The translations under genes were made by a program, and so were the position numbers. The notes beneath the pieces were generated by a model. That model was given only the letters and a program-made list of their open reading frames with translations, was not told where the DNA came from and ran no database searches. Below, one piece after another: positions 50,983 through 60,603 of a stretch of DNA of 64,000 nt. Source of the DNA: Carboxylicivirga mesophila (GTDB taxonomy: Bacteria; Bacteroidota; Bacteroidia; Bacteroidales; Marinilabiliaceae); assembly GCF_018271975.1 (NCBI RefSeq), contig NZ_JAGUCN010000009.1:62001-126000 (forward strand), given 5' to 3'. Each line of letters begins with the position of its first letter. The first letter of the stretch is position 1.

Positions 50983-51798
50983 TCATTTTCTATTCCACAA
51001 TGTATCATCTTTAATCATCTCCATCAGATCGCCATGGACAAATTTAAAGCCCAGCTCCATTTTAACTTTTTGATTGGATATGAGCTTATAAGGTTGCTCC
51101 TTATCAGAAAAAACCGGAGGCAATTGCCCGTTAAGTTTAGCTGCCAGAGAATAAAACGCCTCTTTGGTAGGGTGTGTATCAGCAACACCATTAAAAACAT
51201 GACCGAACGCATCGGTCTGTATAATACTAAAAATCAACCGCACGCAATCGTCCAGGTGGATAAGATTAATGGGCTGCTGTGCTCCGTCAACAATTCTGGT
51301 TGGCGTAAAAAAACGGCCGGGATAACGTTCCCCGCCAACCAGCCCGCCAAAACGAACAACGGTGCAATTAAAGTCACTGCGCTGAAACAATCGTTCAATA
51401 TCCAGCAGGGCATTTGTGCTATCTTTTATATTTTCAGTATCTGCCTCATGCGCGGTTTGATTTAAAGACGGGTAAACAGAAGTGGAACTAATGAATATCA
51501 CTTTTATTGGACCACTTTGCTTAATCTTTTCAACCAGCGGATGATAGTTAACCGCATCGCGAAGCACTTTGGTAGGCGGAATATTAACTAATAAATATTC
51601 TGACTTAAAGAATTCATCCGCCAGAGATGCCTTATCCGCAATATCTATTTGATAAGCCTCAATCCCAATATTTGTCAACACATCCACCTTATCTGCTGAA
51701 GTGGTTGAACCTTTAACCTGCCACCCTTTATTGACAAGGTGACTGGCCAGCGGCAATCCCAGCCAGCCACATCCTAAAATACTTATTGTTTTAGCCAT
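50983..51798 (-). CDS. NAD(P)-dependent epimerase / SDR oxidoreductase (YeeZ-like)
   Basis: A 271-residue extended short-chain dehydrogenase. The nucleotide-binding motif I-S-I-L-G-C-G-W-L-G-L is at the N-terminus, with a Rossmann fold to about residue 150. The usual S-S-T-S-V-Y-P (Ser and Tyr of the SDR site) is at about 105-112 and V-R-F-G-G-L-V-G follows. It resembles YeeZ-type NAD-epimerases; the substrate is unknown. I chose M-A-K-T-I-S at 51798 over 51804; both are possible. Confidence 0.88.
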   Translation of the reverse strand: MAKTISILGCGWLGLPLASHLVNKGWQVKGSTTSADKVDVLTNIGIEAYQIDIADKASLADEFFKSEYLLVNIPPTKVLRDAVNYHPLVEKIKQSGPIKVIFISSTSVYPSLNQTAHEADTENIKDSTNALLDIERLFQRSDFNCTVVRFGGLVGGERYPGRFFTPTRIVDGAQQPINLIHLDDCVRLIFSIIQTDAFGHVFNGVADTHPTKEAFYSLAAKLNGQLPPVFSDKEQPYKLISNQKVKMELGFKFVHGDLMEMIKDDTLWNRK

Positions 51799-51829
51799 AC
51801 CCATTTAACCAGTTTTTCGTGCCATTTGT

Positions 51830-52867
51830 TTAGTACCTGTTCATACACGAATTATGAATGGAGCGTATGAAGGCTTCTGGCTTCTTGAGCTGTTTATAGA
51901 AGTTTGAGATATACTTATACAACTGCTTCCGGTCTCTCATATCCAGATGCTCGAAATTTAATATCGTTTCATAAACCTGTTCTTCTATGGCTAGAAATTC
52001 TCCAATTAAGGCATAATAATTATCATCATAATCCCTGCAACGCCCGGTATAGTCACGCTCGGTTACATCATCTGCACTCGACCACTCTGCAGGTTTTGCA
52101 TAAGATGCATTAACAAATCCGGCATGATCAAAATCGTAAGGAATAGCGGTTACCTCTTCGCGCCGATGGCCGAATCGTTTTATAAATAGCACATTATGAC
52201 CACTCTTAATACGCCAATCGGTATTACCAATCATATAATTGAAAAAAGCAACACGGTCGGCATCCATAGCGTTAATTTCATGGTCCTTAAAGTATTCCCC
52301 TTCAATCTCTATAGTATTGGTCCGTTCCGACATCATATATACCGGTTCCAGAAAAAATCCTTTCGCCTGATAATTTTTACCGCGCTCGCCAAAGTCAAAA
52401 TATTGTATGTCACACAAACGCGTTCTTAGAGCATATGGACTAAGCAACGCCCACAGTTTATAAATAAGGTATTCCTTCAGCATGTATTCTTCATACACTT
52501 TGCTGCCCGAACAATGAGTGACCAACTTCAGCTTAGTGAGGTAACCATCTTCTGTAAACAGCGTATCGGGCTTAAAATTGAGCATCACAGGGGGGAAAAA
52601 GCAGTTGTCTTTACGATAGTTTCCCCGGGCCCTGCATCGCACATTAATTTCGGCAGAATCGGTAGCACTAAAATAGATAATGACCTTACTATCGCAATAC
52701 TCCTCGCTTTTTTTACGAATATGACTGGTAATATCAAAATACAAACTCACCTTTAGCACCTCGCTATTGTCAAACAAAGAGGGGAAAACAGGTTTATCGG
52801 TAACTTGAGCAATTACCACATTCATCCCTAATAAAAAAGCAGTAAGCAGGCCCGTAATTTTCGTCAT
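51830..52867 (-). CDS. CotH-like protein with kinase-type motifs, secreted
   Basis: A 345-residue protein with a signal peptide (M-T-K-I-T-G-L-L-T-A-F-L-L-G-M-N-V-V-I-A). It has the blocks M-I-G-N-T-D-W-R-I-K-S-G-H-N (about 215-228) and A-I-P-Y-D-F-D-H-A-G (about 245-255). These resemble the N-x-D and P-Y-D-F-D motifs of CotH-type atypical protein kinases, and Bacteroidota encode many secreted relatives. Cys residues are several but no domain is certain. Function unknown; a kinase-like role is inference. Confidence 0.65.
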   Translation of the reverse strand: MTKITGLLTAFLLGMNVVIAQVTDKPVFPSLFDNSEVLKVSLYFDITSHIRKKSEEYCDSKVIIYFSATDSAEINVRCRARGNYRKDNCFFPPVMLNFKPDTLFTEDGYLTKLKLVTHCSGSKVYEEYMLKEYLIYKLWALLSPYALRTRLCDIQYFDFGERGKNYQAKGFFLEPVYMMSERTNTIEIEGEYFKDHEINAMDADRVAFFNYMIGNTDWRIKSGHNVLFIKRFGHRREEVTAIPYDFDHAGFVNASYAKPAEWSSADDVTERDYTGRCRDYDDNYYALIGEFLAIEEQVYETILNFEHLDMRDRKQLYKYISNFYKQLKKPEAFIRSIHNSCMNRY

Positions 52868-52982
52868 AATAATCAGTAGTCGAATAATTGAGTCATAATT
52901 TATAAAAAAAATAGATGGCTGGAAAATCGGCTTGAAATTGAAAATATTAATACGTAGTTTGAAGTATTAAAAACAACTGCGT

Positions 52983-53882
52983 ATGTATTTATTCGCCATT
53001 GACAATCAGGAAGAGCTGCAGGAAGGAATCACCAGAGTTTTAAAAGAGCAGTATGAGTATATCACTTATCTGGCGTCTATCCCCAAAGATATAGATCATA
53101 CCGTACATGAAATAAGAAAAGCCCTTAAACGTATCAGAGCTATTTTCAGACTGGTAAGATGGGATATTGGCGAACAGTTGTTTCAACGCGAAAACATCAA
53201 ATTCAGGGATTTAGCCAGGCAGCTTTCTGATTTACGGGACTTTCATGTGATCATCAGCTATCTGGCGGCCAACTTTGAAGCCCAGGAACTTCGCATTGAA
53301 GAATCAGCCTACATCAGACTGGTGGAGCACCTCAACCAAAAACAAGAAACGGAGCTAAGGCATATCATCGAGAAGCAGACATTAGAAACTATTAAAGAAC
53401 ACATGGCCATTGCCAAAGAGGAATTATCCGGTTACCCCTTTGACTTTTTAGGACCAAACACTATACGCCAGGGAGTTACAAACACCTATAGTCAGTGCCT
53501 TGATAAGATAGCTGAATCACAATTGAAACTAGAAGACTTACCACTGCACGAACTGCGCAAACGCGTTAAATACCTGCTTAACCAGATGAGTCTTATCCAG
53601 GAAGTGTGGCCCGACTTCTTCAAGCACTATGCTACATCATTAAAGCGGGCATCTGACCTACTGGGCGATGATCACAATATTGCTGAAACAGTTACAATGG
53701 TAAATAAACTGTCTGAAGCTATTCTCTCAGTTTCTGACAGAGCGAGTTTGATTAAATCGATGGAGGCCGAACGGGAACATATACATCGTGAGGTTTGGCC
53801 GCTACTGGGTAAGCTCTTCACCGAAGATGCCGACACCTTTGTGAAACGCATAACCTCCTACTGGCTCATTAGTCGGGAGTAA
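52983..53882 (+). CDS. CHAD domain protein
   Basis: A 299-residue helical protein with the CHAD fold, which binds polyphosphate through conserved histidines and basic residues. The H-E-I-R-K-A-L-K-R-I-R-A motif is at about 40-51, a second block L-R-D-F-H-V-I-I follows, and the later H-E-L-R-K-R-V-K-Y-L is at about 190. There is no CYTH domain. A Ppx/GppA gene lies 3 kb downstream. Confidence 0.9.
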   Translation: MYLFAIDNQEELQEGITRVLKEQYEYITYLASIPKDIDHTVHEIRKALKRIRAIFRLVRWDIGEQLFQRENIKFRDLARQLSDLRDFHVIISYLAANFEAQELRIEESAYIRLVEHLNQKQETELRHIIEKQTLETIKEHMAIAKEELSGYPFDFLGPNTIRQGVTNTYSQCLDKIAESQLKLEDLPLHELRKRVKYLLNQMSLIQEVWPDFFKHYATSLKRASDLLGDDHNIAETVTMVNKLSEAILSVSDRASLIKSMEAEREHIHREVWPLLGKLFTEDADTFVKRITSYWLISRE

Positions 53883-53973
53883 AAACAACCAAGCATTTCT
53901 TTTGCATAAGAAGCTGATAGTCTATCCGAACAAATGGTGCTGTACTATGTTTATCTACTAAAAAAATAAACAT

Positions 53974-54414
53974 ATGTACAACGGATTATTACACGCACAC
54001 AGTGGCATAAGGTATATTGCTCTAGTTTTAATGCTTATTGTAATTTTACAAGGACTGATTGGCTGGCTGACCAACAAACAGTTTGGCAAGGTCCATAAAC
54101 GAATCATTAATCTCAATATGGGCGTTTTCATTACCCAACTGATCATTGGGATCACTCTTTATATAATTAGTAGTAAAGTCCTGTTCGATCCTGCCATGTT
54201 AAAAAGCACACTGCTTCGGTTCTACACGCTTGAGCACCCGCTACTTATGCTAATAGCCAGCTTAATAGTCATACATTACTCATGCAAAACCAAAGTAAAC
54301 AGCAGCTACCACACTCATAAAAAGCTATTTATCTCGCATACCATCGCTTTAATTATAATTGTTGCCTCCATTCCCTGGCCATTCAGAGAGCAACTGGGAG
54401 CAGGCTGGTTTTAA
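53974..54414 (+). CDS. Four-helix membrane protein, cytochrome b-like
   Basis: A 146-residue integral membrane protein with four hydrophobic helices. It has potential heme-ligand histidines (H-A-H-S-G-I-R near residue 7-13; E-H-P-L-L-M about 86; H-T-H-K-K and H-T-I-A-L later). This resembles the small cytochrome b561-like proteins of Bacteroidota. Heme binding is not proven. It is a single gene between CHAD and the ABC operon. Confidence 0.65.
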   Translation: MYNGLLHAHSGIRYIALVLMLIVILQGLIGWLTNKQFGKVHKRIINLNMGVFITQLIIGITLYIISSKVLFDPAMLKSTLLRFYTLEHPLLMLIASLIVIHYSCKTKVNSSYHTHKKLFISHTIALIIIVASIPWPFREQLGAGWF

Positions 54415-54492
54415 GCATTTTAACCGGCACTTTTAAAGTCGCTTCAAAAAGCTTATCTTCACTGCTCAAATAAAAACAACAACTAACCTATG

Positions 54493-55425
54493 ATGTTTCT
54501 TGAAGCAAAGCGTGTGGTGAAGAAATACGCTAACCACCTGGCATTAAACGAAGTTGACTTACAAGTGCCGGCCAACAGTATTTACGGTCTTCTAGGACCA
54601 AATGGCGCAGGGAAAACAACCCTAATTCGAATTATCAACCAGATTACAGGCCCTGATTCAGGCGAAATTATTTTCAACGGCCGAACATTACAATCCAATG
54701 ACGTACAGCGTATAGGCTACCTGCCCGAAGAACGTGGATTGTATAAGAAGATGAAAGTGGGCGAACAAGCTATTTACCTTGCCCGCATGAAAGGCCTGTC
54801 ACGCCACGATGCCATTAAAAAGCTAAAGTACTGGTTCGAAAAATTCGAAATACAACCCTGGTGGGATAAAAAAGTTGAAGAGCTCTCTAAAGGGATGCAG
54901 CAGAAGATTCAGTTTGTTGTGACGGTTTTACATGAACCCGAACTACTCATTTTTGATGAACCCTTCAGTGGCTTTGACCCCATAAATGCCAATTTATTAA
55001 AACAGGAAATCTTGCAACTCAAAGAGAATGGGGCCACCATCTTATTCTCAACACATAACATGGGCTCAGTGGAGGAATTGTGCGACCACATTACCCTCAT
55101 TAATCAGTCCAAAACCATTCTAAACGGACAGATAGACCAAATCAGGCAAAACTATAAGGACAACCTTATTAAACTTGATTTCATTGGCGATGCTAATGTT
55201 ATTTCTGCAAAGCTAAAGGATAACTTCGCAATTGAGAACTTCGAAAAGGTGAACGGCCACCAAACAGCTTTTGTGAAGATGCTTCACGATTCAACCATCA
55301 ACTCCTTAATAAACGAGGTTATTAATGACATTGAGATAGTTGGCTTGCAAGAAGTGCTACCAACAATGAATGACATTTTTATTAAAGTAGTTGAGCAAAG
55401 TAACCTTTCTAAAACCCAAAAATAA
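54493..55425 (+). CDS. ABC transporter, ATP-binding subunit (NatA-like)
   Basis: A 310-residue ABC ATPase. Walker A is G-P-N-G-A-G-K-T, the signature is L-S-K-G-M-Q-Q-K, and Walker B is L-L-I-F-D-E-P-F-S-G-F-D-P. The C-terminal 80 residues form the DUF4162-type extension common to NatA/CcmA-like exporters. It precedes the permease by a few bases, so the two make one exporter. The substrate is unknown; Na+ or a lipid-like compound is typical. Confidence 0.93.
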   Translation: MFLEAKRVVKKYANHLALNEVDLQVPANSIYGLLGPNGAGKTTLIRIINQITGPDSGEIIFNGRTLQSNDVQRIGYLPEERGLYKKMKVGEQAIYLARMKGLSRHDAIKKLKYWFEKFEIQPWWDKKVEELSKGMQQKIQFVVTVLHEPELLIFDEPFSGFDPINANLLKQEILQLKENGATILFSTHNMGSVEELCDHITLINQSKTILNGQIDQIRQNYKDNLIKLDFIGDANVISAKLKDNFAIENFEKVNGHQTAFVKMLHDSTINSLINEVINDIEIVGLQEVLPTMNDIFIKVVEQSNLSKTQK

Positions 55426-55431
55426 TTGGCC

Positions 55432-56778
55432 ATGAGTAAAATTTCATTGATAATACAACGTGAATACATCACCCGTGTAAAGAAGAAGAGCTTTATTGTA
55501 ATGACCATTATCGGGCCCATACTTTTTGCGGCTATGATGGTATTGCCAGGTTGGTTTGCTTCCATGGAAGATACCGAATCAAAGAACATTGCTGTGATTG
55601 ACCAAACCGGCAAATATAACAAGCGCATTAAAGATACTGAGTACTTAAAGTTTTCGTGGCTAAATCAGCAGGATGCCGGAACCATTGCACAGGACTACCA
55701 GGACAAAGGCTACACAGCCTATCTGGTCATTGAAGATGATTTACTGCAAAAACCAGATGCTGCCAAAATTTATTCGGAATCCCAAATAACCATTGATGTC
55801 AAAGACCACATTGCCAGAAACCTGGAAAAATACCTGGAAAATGAGAAGCTCAACAGCTATCAGATCGATGGCTTAGATGCCATAATAAAAGACATTCACA
55901 GTGTAGACATCAAGCTCAAAACCATCAAACTATCTGAGGATGGTTCCGAGAAAGAAAGCTCTACTGAACTGGTTATGATAGCCGCTATCATTTTTGCCAT
56001 GATGATTTACATGTTTGTACTGATCTATGGCATGCAGGTAATGCGCGGTATTATGGAAGAAAAAGTCAGCCGCATTGTAGAAGTCATTGTCTCGTCAGTT
56101 AAGCCTTTCCAGCTTATGATGGGTAAAATAATTGGTATTGCCCTGGTAGCACTTACTCAGTTTATGCTTTGGGTGATATTAACTGTATCTATTGTAAGCG
56201 TATTGCACGCAGTATTTGCCAGTGATGCATCAACATTTACCGCCAACAATCAGGTTGAAATGTTAGGAGCTACAGGCGGACAACCAACAGATGCACAAGT
56301 GAGCGAATTTGCAGCAGGCTTCAATAACATCATTGATAAGGTGCTGTCTTTAGACCTCATTGGAAGCCTTGTTTTGTTCGTCTTTTACTTCCTGGGTGGT
56401 TATCTTTTGTACGCCAGTTTGTTTGCTGCCATCGGGGCTGCACTGGATAATGAAGCAGATAGCCAGCAGTTTGTGATGCCCGTCATGATGCCGCTGATAC
56501 TTTCAATATATGTAGCCATGGCAGCTTTTCGAAATCCAACAGGCGACATTGCCGTTTGGTTTTCAATGATACCTTTCACCTCACCGGTTGTAATGATGGC
56601 ACGTATCCCATTCCAGCCACCAATTTGGCAGATCATCGTTTCCATGCTGCTATTGATAGGCACTTTTATCTTAACCACATGGTTTGCAGGCCGTATTTAT
56701 CGTACAGGCATTCTAATGTATGGCAAAAAAGTTTCCTACAAAGAGCTATGGAAATGGTTTAAGTACTCAGGCCGATAA
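55432..56778 (+). CDS. ABC-2 type permease (NatB-like)
   Basis: A 448-residue permease. One N-terminal helix (F-I-V-M-T-I-I-G-P-I-L-F-A-A-M) is followed by a large periplasmic domain (about 45-180) and then five to six helices ending W-K-W-F-K-Y-S-G-R. The G-M-Q-V-M-R-G-I-M-E-E-K motif before the third helix is typical of ABC2_membrane_3/NatB proteins. I chose ATG 55432 over an in-frame TTG at 55426. It forms a transporter with the upstream ATPase. Confidence 0.92.
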   Translation: MSKISLIIQREYITRVKKKSFIVMTIIGPILFAAMMVLPGWFASMEDTESKNIAVIDQTGKYNKRIKDTEYLKFSWLNQQDAGTIAQDYQDKGYTAYLVIEDDLLQKPDAAKIYSESQITIDVKDHIARNLEKYLENEKLNSYQIDGLDAIIKDIHSVDIKLKTIKLSEDGSEKESSTELVMIAAIIFAMMIYMFVLIYGMQVMRGIMEEKVSRIVEVIVSSVKPFQLMMGKIIGIALVALTQFMLWVILTVSIVSVLHAVFASDASTFTANNQVEMLGATGGQPTDAQVSEFAAGFNNIIDKVLSLDLIGSLVLFVFYFLGGYLLYASLFAAIGAALDNEADSQQFVMPVMMPLILSIYVAMAAFRNPTGDIAVWFSMIPFTSPVVMMARIPFQPPIWQIIVSMLLLIGTFILTTWFAGRIYRTGILMYGKKVSYKELWKWFKYSGR

Positions 56779-56805
56779 ATTAGATAACAAAAAAAATAGC
56801 TATAT

Positions 56806-56846
56806 GAGGTTGTTTCAGGCATTTTGAAACAGCCTCTTTTCTTTTC
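56806..56846 (+). terminator. Terminator of the ABC operon
   Basis: GAGGTTGTTTCA and TGAAACAGCCTC pair with one mispair around a short loop, followed by TTTTCTTTTCT. Confidence 0.85.
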
Positions 56847-56891
56847 TACAGCCTAATTATGTATTTTAGTCGGTCCAATTTATAGCATCGT

Positions 56892-57821
56892 ATGAGAATA
56901 GCAATTATAGACCTGGGAACCAACACCTTTAACTTATTAATAGCTGAACAAACCGAAGACAGCTACTCGATACTGTTGGAAAAGAAGTATCCGGCCAAGC
57001 TTGGAAAAGGAGGCATCAACGATAAACGCATCCTGCCTGATGCTATGGAAAGAGGGATAGCAGCTCTCCAATCGCATCTAAGCACAATGGAACCATTTAA
57101 AGTTGATAAGGTGGTATGCATGGCTACTGCCGCTATTCGAAGTGCAGCCAATGGTCAGGATTTTGTAGACCGGGTTAAAAAAGAACTTGGCCTTACCATT
57201 CATGTTATTGACGGCCAAAAAGAGGCAGAATTAATATTCGACGGTGTGAAGCAGGTAGTGCCAATTGGCGATGAACGTGTCATGATATTAGATATTGGCG
57301 GAGGTTCCAATGAGTTCATTATTGCCAACAAAGATGGTGTTGTATGGAAGCACAGTTTTGATTTAGGTATAGCTCGCCTGCTGGACCGCTTTGCCCCTTC
57401 TGATCCAATTACTGATGCAGAAATTACAGCAGTGGAGGAGTTTATTGGAAAAGAACTGGAACTCCTCTATAAAGCAATGGAACAATTCCCTACTTCCACA
57501 TTAATTGGTTCTTCGGGTTCGTTCGACACGATTGCCGGTATGCTGGCAGCTATTCATCATCCGCATTTAGATATGAGCAAAACGATGACTTACCAAATAC
57601 CATTACCTCATGCCCACCAGTTACACGAGCTTTTCTTAAAGTCGACAGCAGAAGAACGTAAAAACATGAAGCGCATGGACTTACACCGTGTTGAAATGAT
57701 TGTTTTGGCCAGTATTTTTATTAACTTCATCGTTAAAGAATTTGATATAAAAGAGATGTGGCAATGTGGCTTTGCTTTAAAAGAGGGCACCATTTTTCAA
57801 CTAATAAACAATCAACTATAA
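56892..57821 (+). CDS. Ppx/GppA exopolyphosphatase-like phosphatase
   Basis: A 309-residue member of the sugar kinase/Hsp70-fold Ppx/GppA family. The opening I-I-D-L-G-T-N-T-F-N-L and the L-D-I-G-G-G-S-N-E-F block (about 135-144) are the phosphate-binding motifs. It lacks the C-terminal HD-like domain of the longer GppA, as in the short Bacteroidota form. It hydrolyses polyphosphate or pppGpp. It is 11 bases before the response regulator gene, hence probably co-transcribed. Confidence 0.92.
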   Translation: MRIAIIDLGTNTFNLLIAEQTEDSYSILLEKKYPAKLGKGGINDKRILPDAMERGIAALQSHLSTMEPFKVDKVVCMATAAIRSAANGQDFVDRVKKELGLTIHVIDGQKEAELIFDGVKQVVPIGDERVMILDIGGGSNEFIIANKDGVVWKHSFDLGIARLLDRFAPSDPITDAEITAVEEFIGKELELLYKAMEQFPTSTLIGSSGSFDTIAGMLAAIHHPHLDMSKTMTYQIPLPHAHQLHELFLKSTAEERKNMKRMDLHRVEMIVLASIFINFIVKEFDIKEMWQCGFALKEGTIFQLINNQL

Positions 57822-57832
57822 CTCCATAAAAT

Positions 57833-58996
57833 ATGGCAAAAATACTAGTAATAGACGATCAACGCAGCATTAGAAATACACTTAAAGATATACTTGAATA
57901 CGAAAGTCACTCGGTAGATTTGGCTGAAGATGGAGAACAAGGACTCGAGCAGTTCAAGGCCGAAAAATACGACGTAGTGCTTTGCGATATTAAAATGCCG
58001 AATATGGATGGCATGGAGGCACTCGACAAACTACATGAATTAAACCCTGACACACCGGTTATTATGATTTCGGGGCATGGTAATATTGATACAGCCGTGG
58101 AAGCCATTAAAAAAGGTGCATACGACTTTATTGAAAAGCCCCTTGACCTTAATCGCATGCTGGTGACCATTCGCAACGCCATTGAAAAGAAAGACCTGGT
58201 GACCGAAACAAAGGTATTGAAGCGTAAAGTAAGCAAGACCTATGACATGATAGGGGAATCGGAGCCTATTGCCCGCGTTAAAGAAATGATTGATAAAGTA
58301 GCTCCTACAGATGCCCGCGTGCTGATTACAGGAGAAAACGGAACCGGTAAAGAGCTGGTAGCACGCTGGCTGCACGAGAAGAGCAACCGTGCAGGTCAAC
58401 CATTTATCGAGGTCAACTGTGCTGCTATTCCATCTGAACTTATCGAGAGTGAATTGTTTGGTCACGAGAAAGGGGCGTTTACTTCAGCGCATAAGCAACG
58501 TAAAGGTAAATTTGAGCAAGCCAACGGTGGCACCATCTTTCTGGATGAGATTGGCGACATGAGCCTGCCAGCTCAAGCTAAGGTACTTAGAGCATTGCAG
58601 GAGAACATTGTAAGCCGGGTAGGTAGTGATAAAGACATTAAAGTAGATGTACGTGTTTTAGCCGCCACCAATAAAAACCTGAAGGATGAAATAGCCAACA
58701 GCAACTTCAGAGAAGATTTATACCACCGCTTGAGTGTAATACTGATTCACGTGCCGGCACTCAACGACCGCAAGGATGATATTCCACTCCTCACTGAGCA
58801 CTTTAAAGACATCATCTGTGATGAGTTGGGCATGCCTAAAAAAGAATTTACTGACGATGCCATTGAGGAGTTAAAAGCAATTAACTGGACTGGTAACATA
58901 CGCGAGTTCAGAAACGTTATTGAACGCTTAATAATTTTGGGCCAGGCAACTATCACCAAAGAAGATGTGATGGCATATGCCCGCCCTATGAACTAA
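57833..58996 (+). CDS. NtrC-family sigma-54 activator response regulator, no Fis domain
   Basis: A 387-residue regulator with a receiver domain (phospho-Asp52 in C-D-I-K-M-P) and a sigma-54 AAA+ domain (about 140-370). The Walker A is G-E-N-G-T-G-K-E and the sigma-54 contact motif G-A-F-T-S-A is intact at 214-219. The protein stops at A-Y-A-R-P-M-N, right after the AAA+ C-terminal helices, so the usual Fis-type helix-turn-helix is missing. Either it acts without DNA binding or it forms mixed assemblies. No cognate kinase is adjacent. Confidence 0.93.
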   Translation: MAKILVIDDQRSIRNTLKDILEYESHSVDLAEDGEQGLEQFKAEKYDVVLCDIKMPNMDGMEALDKLHELNPDTPVIMISGHGNIDTAVEAIKKGAYDFIEKPLDLNRMLVTIRNAIEKKDLVTETKVLKRKVSKTYDMIGESEPIARVKEMIDKVAPTDARVLITGENGTGKELVARWLHEKSNRAGQPFIEVNCAAIPSELIESELFGHEKGAFTSAHKQRKGKFEQANGGTIFLDEIGDMSLPAQAKVLRALQENIVSRVGSDKDIKVDVRVLAATNKNLKDEIANSNFREDLYHRLSVILIHVPALNDRKDDIPLLTEHFKDIICDELGMPKKEFTDDAIEELKAINWTGNIREFRNVIERLIILGQATITKEDVMAYARPMN

Positions 58997-59000
58997 GCCA

Positions 59001-60443
59001 ATGAGGACAGAGAAGGATTTTTTAGGCGAATTGCAGCTTCCGAATGATGCCTTGTATGGCATTCACTCGGCACGAGCAGTTGAAAACTTTATGGACCAAA
59101 CACCATTTTCATATGAATGGTATAAAGCTGTTGGCATTGTCAAACTCGCTTGCTACCAAACATATCAAAAGTTTAAGTCTGCAGCTAAAGATAAATTCGA
59201 AGAAGAAATTCTTCCCATCCGCTTTTTTGATGATAAGATAATTGATGCACTTTCCACAAGTGCCTCAGAATTAAGCAATGGAAATTATTTTAATCATTTC
59301 ATTGTTCCTGCTATTCAAGGTGGTGCAGGCACCTCTATTAACATGAACGTTAATGAGATAATTGCCAATGCCGCCTTGCAACAGCTTAACCAGCCAATCG
59401 GCAACTATTCTGTTATTGATCCCTTTGAGCAAGCCAATGTCTTTCAGTCTACCAACGATGTGATACCAACGGCATTGACAGTAGCTGCCATGCACCTTTT
59501 AAACACCCTTGAAGATGCAATTAATAAGCTCAGGCAGAAGGTAGAACAACAGGAAAGCCGATTCAGAAATGTTTTACGTCAAGGCTACACACAAATGCAG
59601 GCTGCCGTTCCAAGTACCTATGATAAATTATTTAGCTCCTACAACAATGCGCTATCGCGCGACTGGTGGCGTGTTTCAAAATGTTTGGAACGCATCAAAG
59701 AAGTCAACCTGGGAGGTGGTGCCATAGGCACTGGCATCAGCATTCCCCGCTTTTTTATTATGCAGGTTGTTAGTGAATTACAGCATCTGACAGGTTTGCC
59801 ACTTACGCGTAGTGAAAACCTGAACGATGCCACAGCCAACCTCGACAGATTTGTGGAGGTGCACGCCACAATGAAAGCTCATGCTGTTAACCTCGAAAAG
59901 ATGGTAAATGACTTGCGACTAATGAGCTCCGACCTCTTTACCACTCGCGAGTTAAGCATTCCGCAACGCCAGTTGGGCAGCTCAATAATGCCTGGTAAAG
60001 TCAATCCCGTAATACCTGAATTTGTAATAAGTGCTGTGCATAAAGTATATGCCAATGATCAAATGATAGCTGCTTTGTGCGGGCAAGGATGTCTGGAACT
60101 CAACGCTTATTTGCCAAGCATTGGACATGCATTGCTGGAATCACTCAAACTTCTTATCAACTGTAATACAACTCTCCGGAAGCACCTGTTTGATAACCTG
60201 AGTATTGTATCTGCCAATGACAAAAACCACCCTTGCTATCTCAATCCTGCTATCACCACTGCATTAACACCTTATGTAGGCTATCATCAGGCAGCTCAAT
60301 TAGCCAAACTGATGAAAGATGAACAGATTAGCATATTTGAAGCAAACCTGTTGATGAAGCTCATTAGCAGCAATAAGCTTGATGAACTAATGAAACCTGA
60401 ATCATTAATACGCCAGGGCTACAGTCTTAATGATTTGAAATAA
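59001..60443 (+). CDS. aspA: Aspartate ammonia-lyase
   Basis: A 480-residue enzyme of the fumarase/aspartase superfamily, releasing ammonia from aspartate. The catalytic loop S-S-I-M-P-G-K-V-N-P and the N-L-G-G/A-I-G-T-G-I and Q-S-T-N-D-V-I-P-T regions are conserved. The N-terminal Y-G-I-H-S-A-R-A-V-E-N-F differs slightly from the usual Y-G-I-Q-T-x-R-A. Fumarase C is the alternative, but the sequence around the substrate loop fits aspartase better. It starts four bases after the response regulator stop. Confidence 0.88.
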   Translation: MRTEKDFLGELQLPNDALYGIHSARAVENFMDQTPFSYEWYKAVGIVKLACYQTYQKFKSAAKDKFEEEILPIRFFDDKIIDALSTSASELSNGNYFNHFIVPAIQGGAGTSINMNVNEIIANAALQQLNQPIGNYSVIDPFEQANVFQSTNDVIPTALTVAAMHLLNTLEDAINKLRQKVEQQESRFRNVLRQGYTQMQAAVPSTYDKLFSSYNNALSRDWWRVSKCLERIKEVNLGGGAIGTGISIPRFFIMQVVSELQHLTGLPLTRSENLNDATANLDRFVEVHATMKAHAVNLEKMVNDLRLMSSDLFTTRELSIPQRQLGSSIMPGKVNPVIPEFVISAVHKVYANDQMIAALCGQGCLELNAYLPSIGHALLESLKLLINCNTTLRKHLFDNLSIVSANDKNHPCYLNPAITTALTPYVGYHQAAQLAKLMKDEQISIFEANLLMKLISSNKLDELMKPESLIRQGYSLNDLK

Positions 60444-60603
60444 CTTGCTGAAAGCCAAAAAAAGGTACTTTCTTGCTTTAATCTCAAAGTTCTTTCATAT
60501 ATTTAGCAACAAAATATCACTAAACCAACTCTTTAACACCCAATAAAGCGTGGACCGCAACACAAATGAGTACAATAATGCATCTATTATTAATAACTCA
60601 GGA

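Noticed and set aside
59001-60443. Fumarase C
   Set aside because: The superfamily signature alone does not decide, but overall pattern and the ammonia-related context fit aspartase better; the call is kept at moderate confidence.
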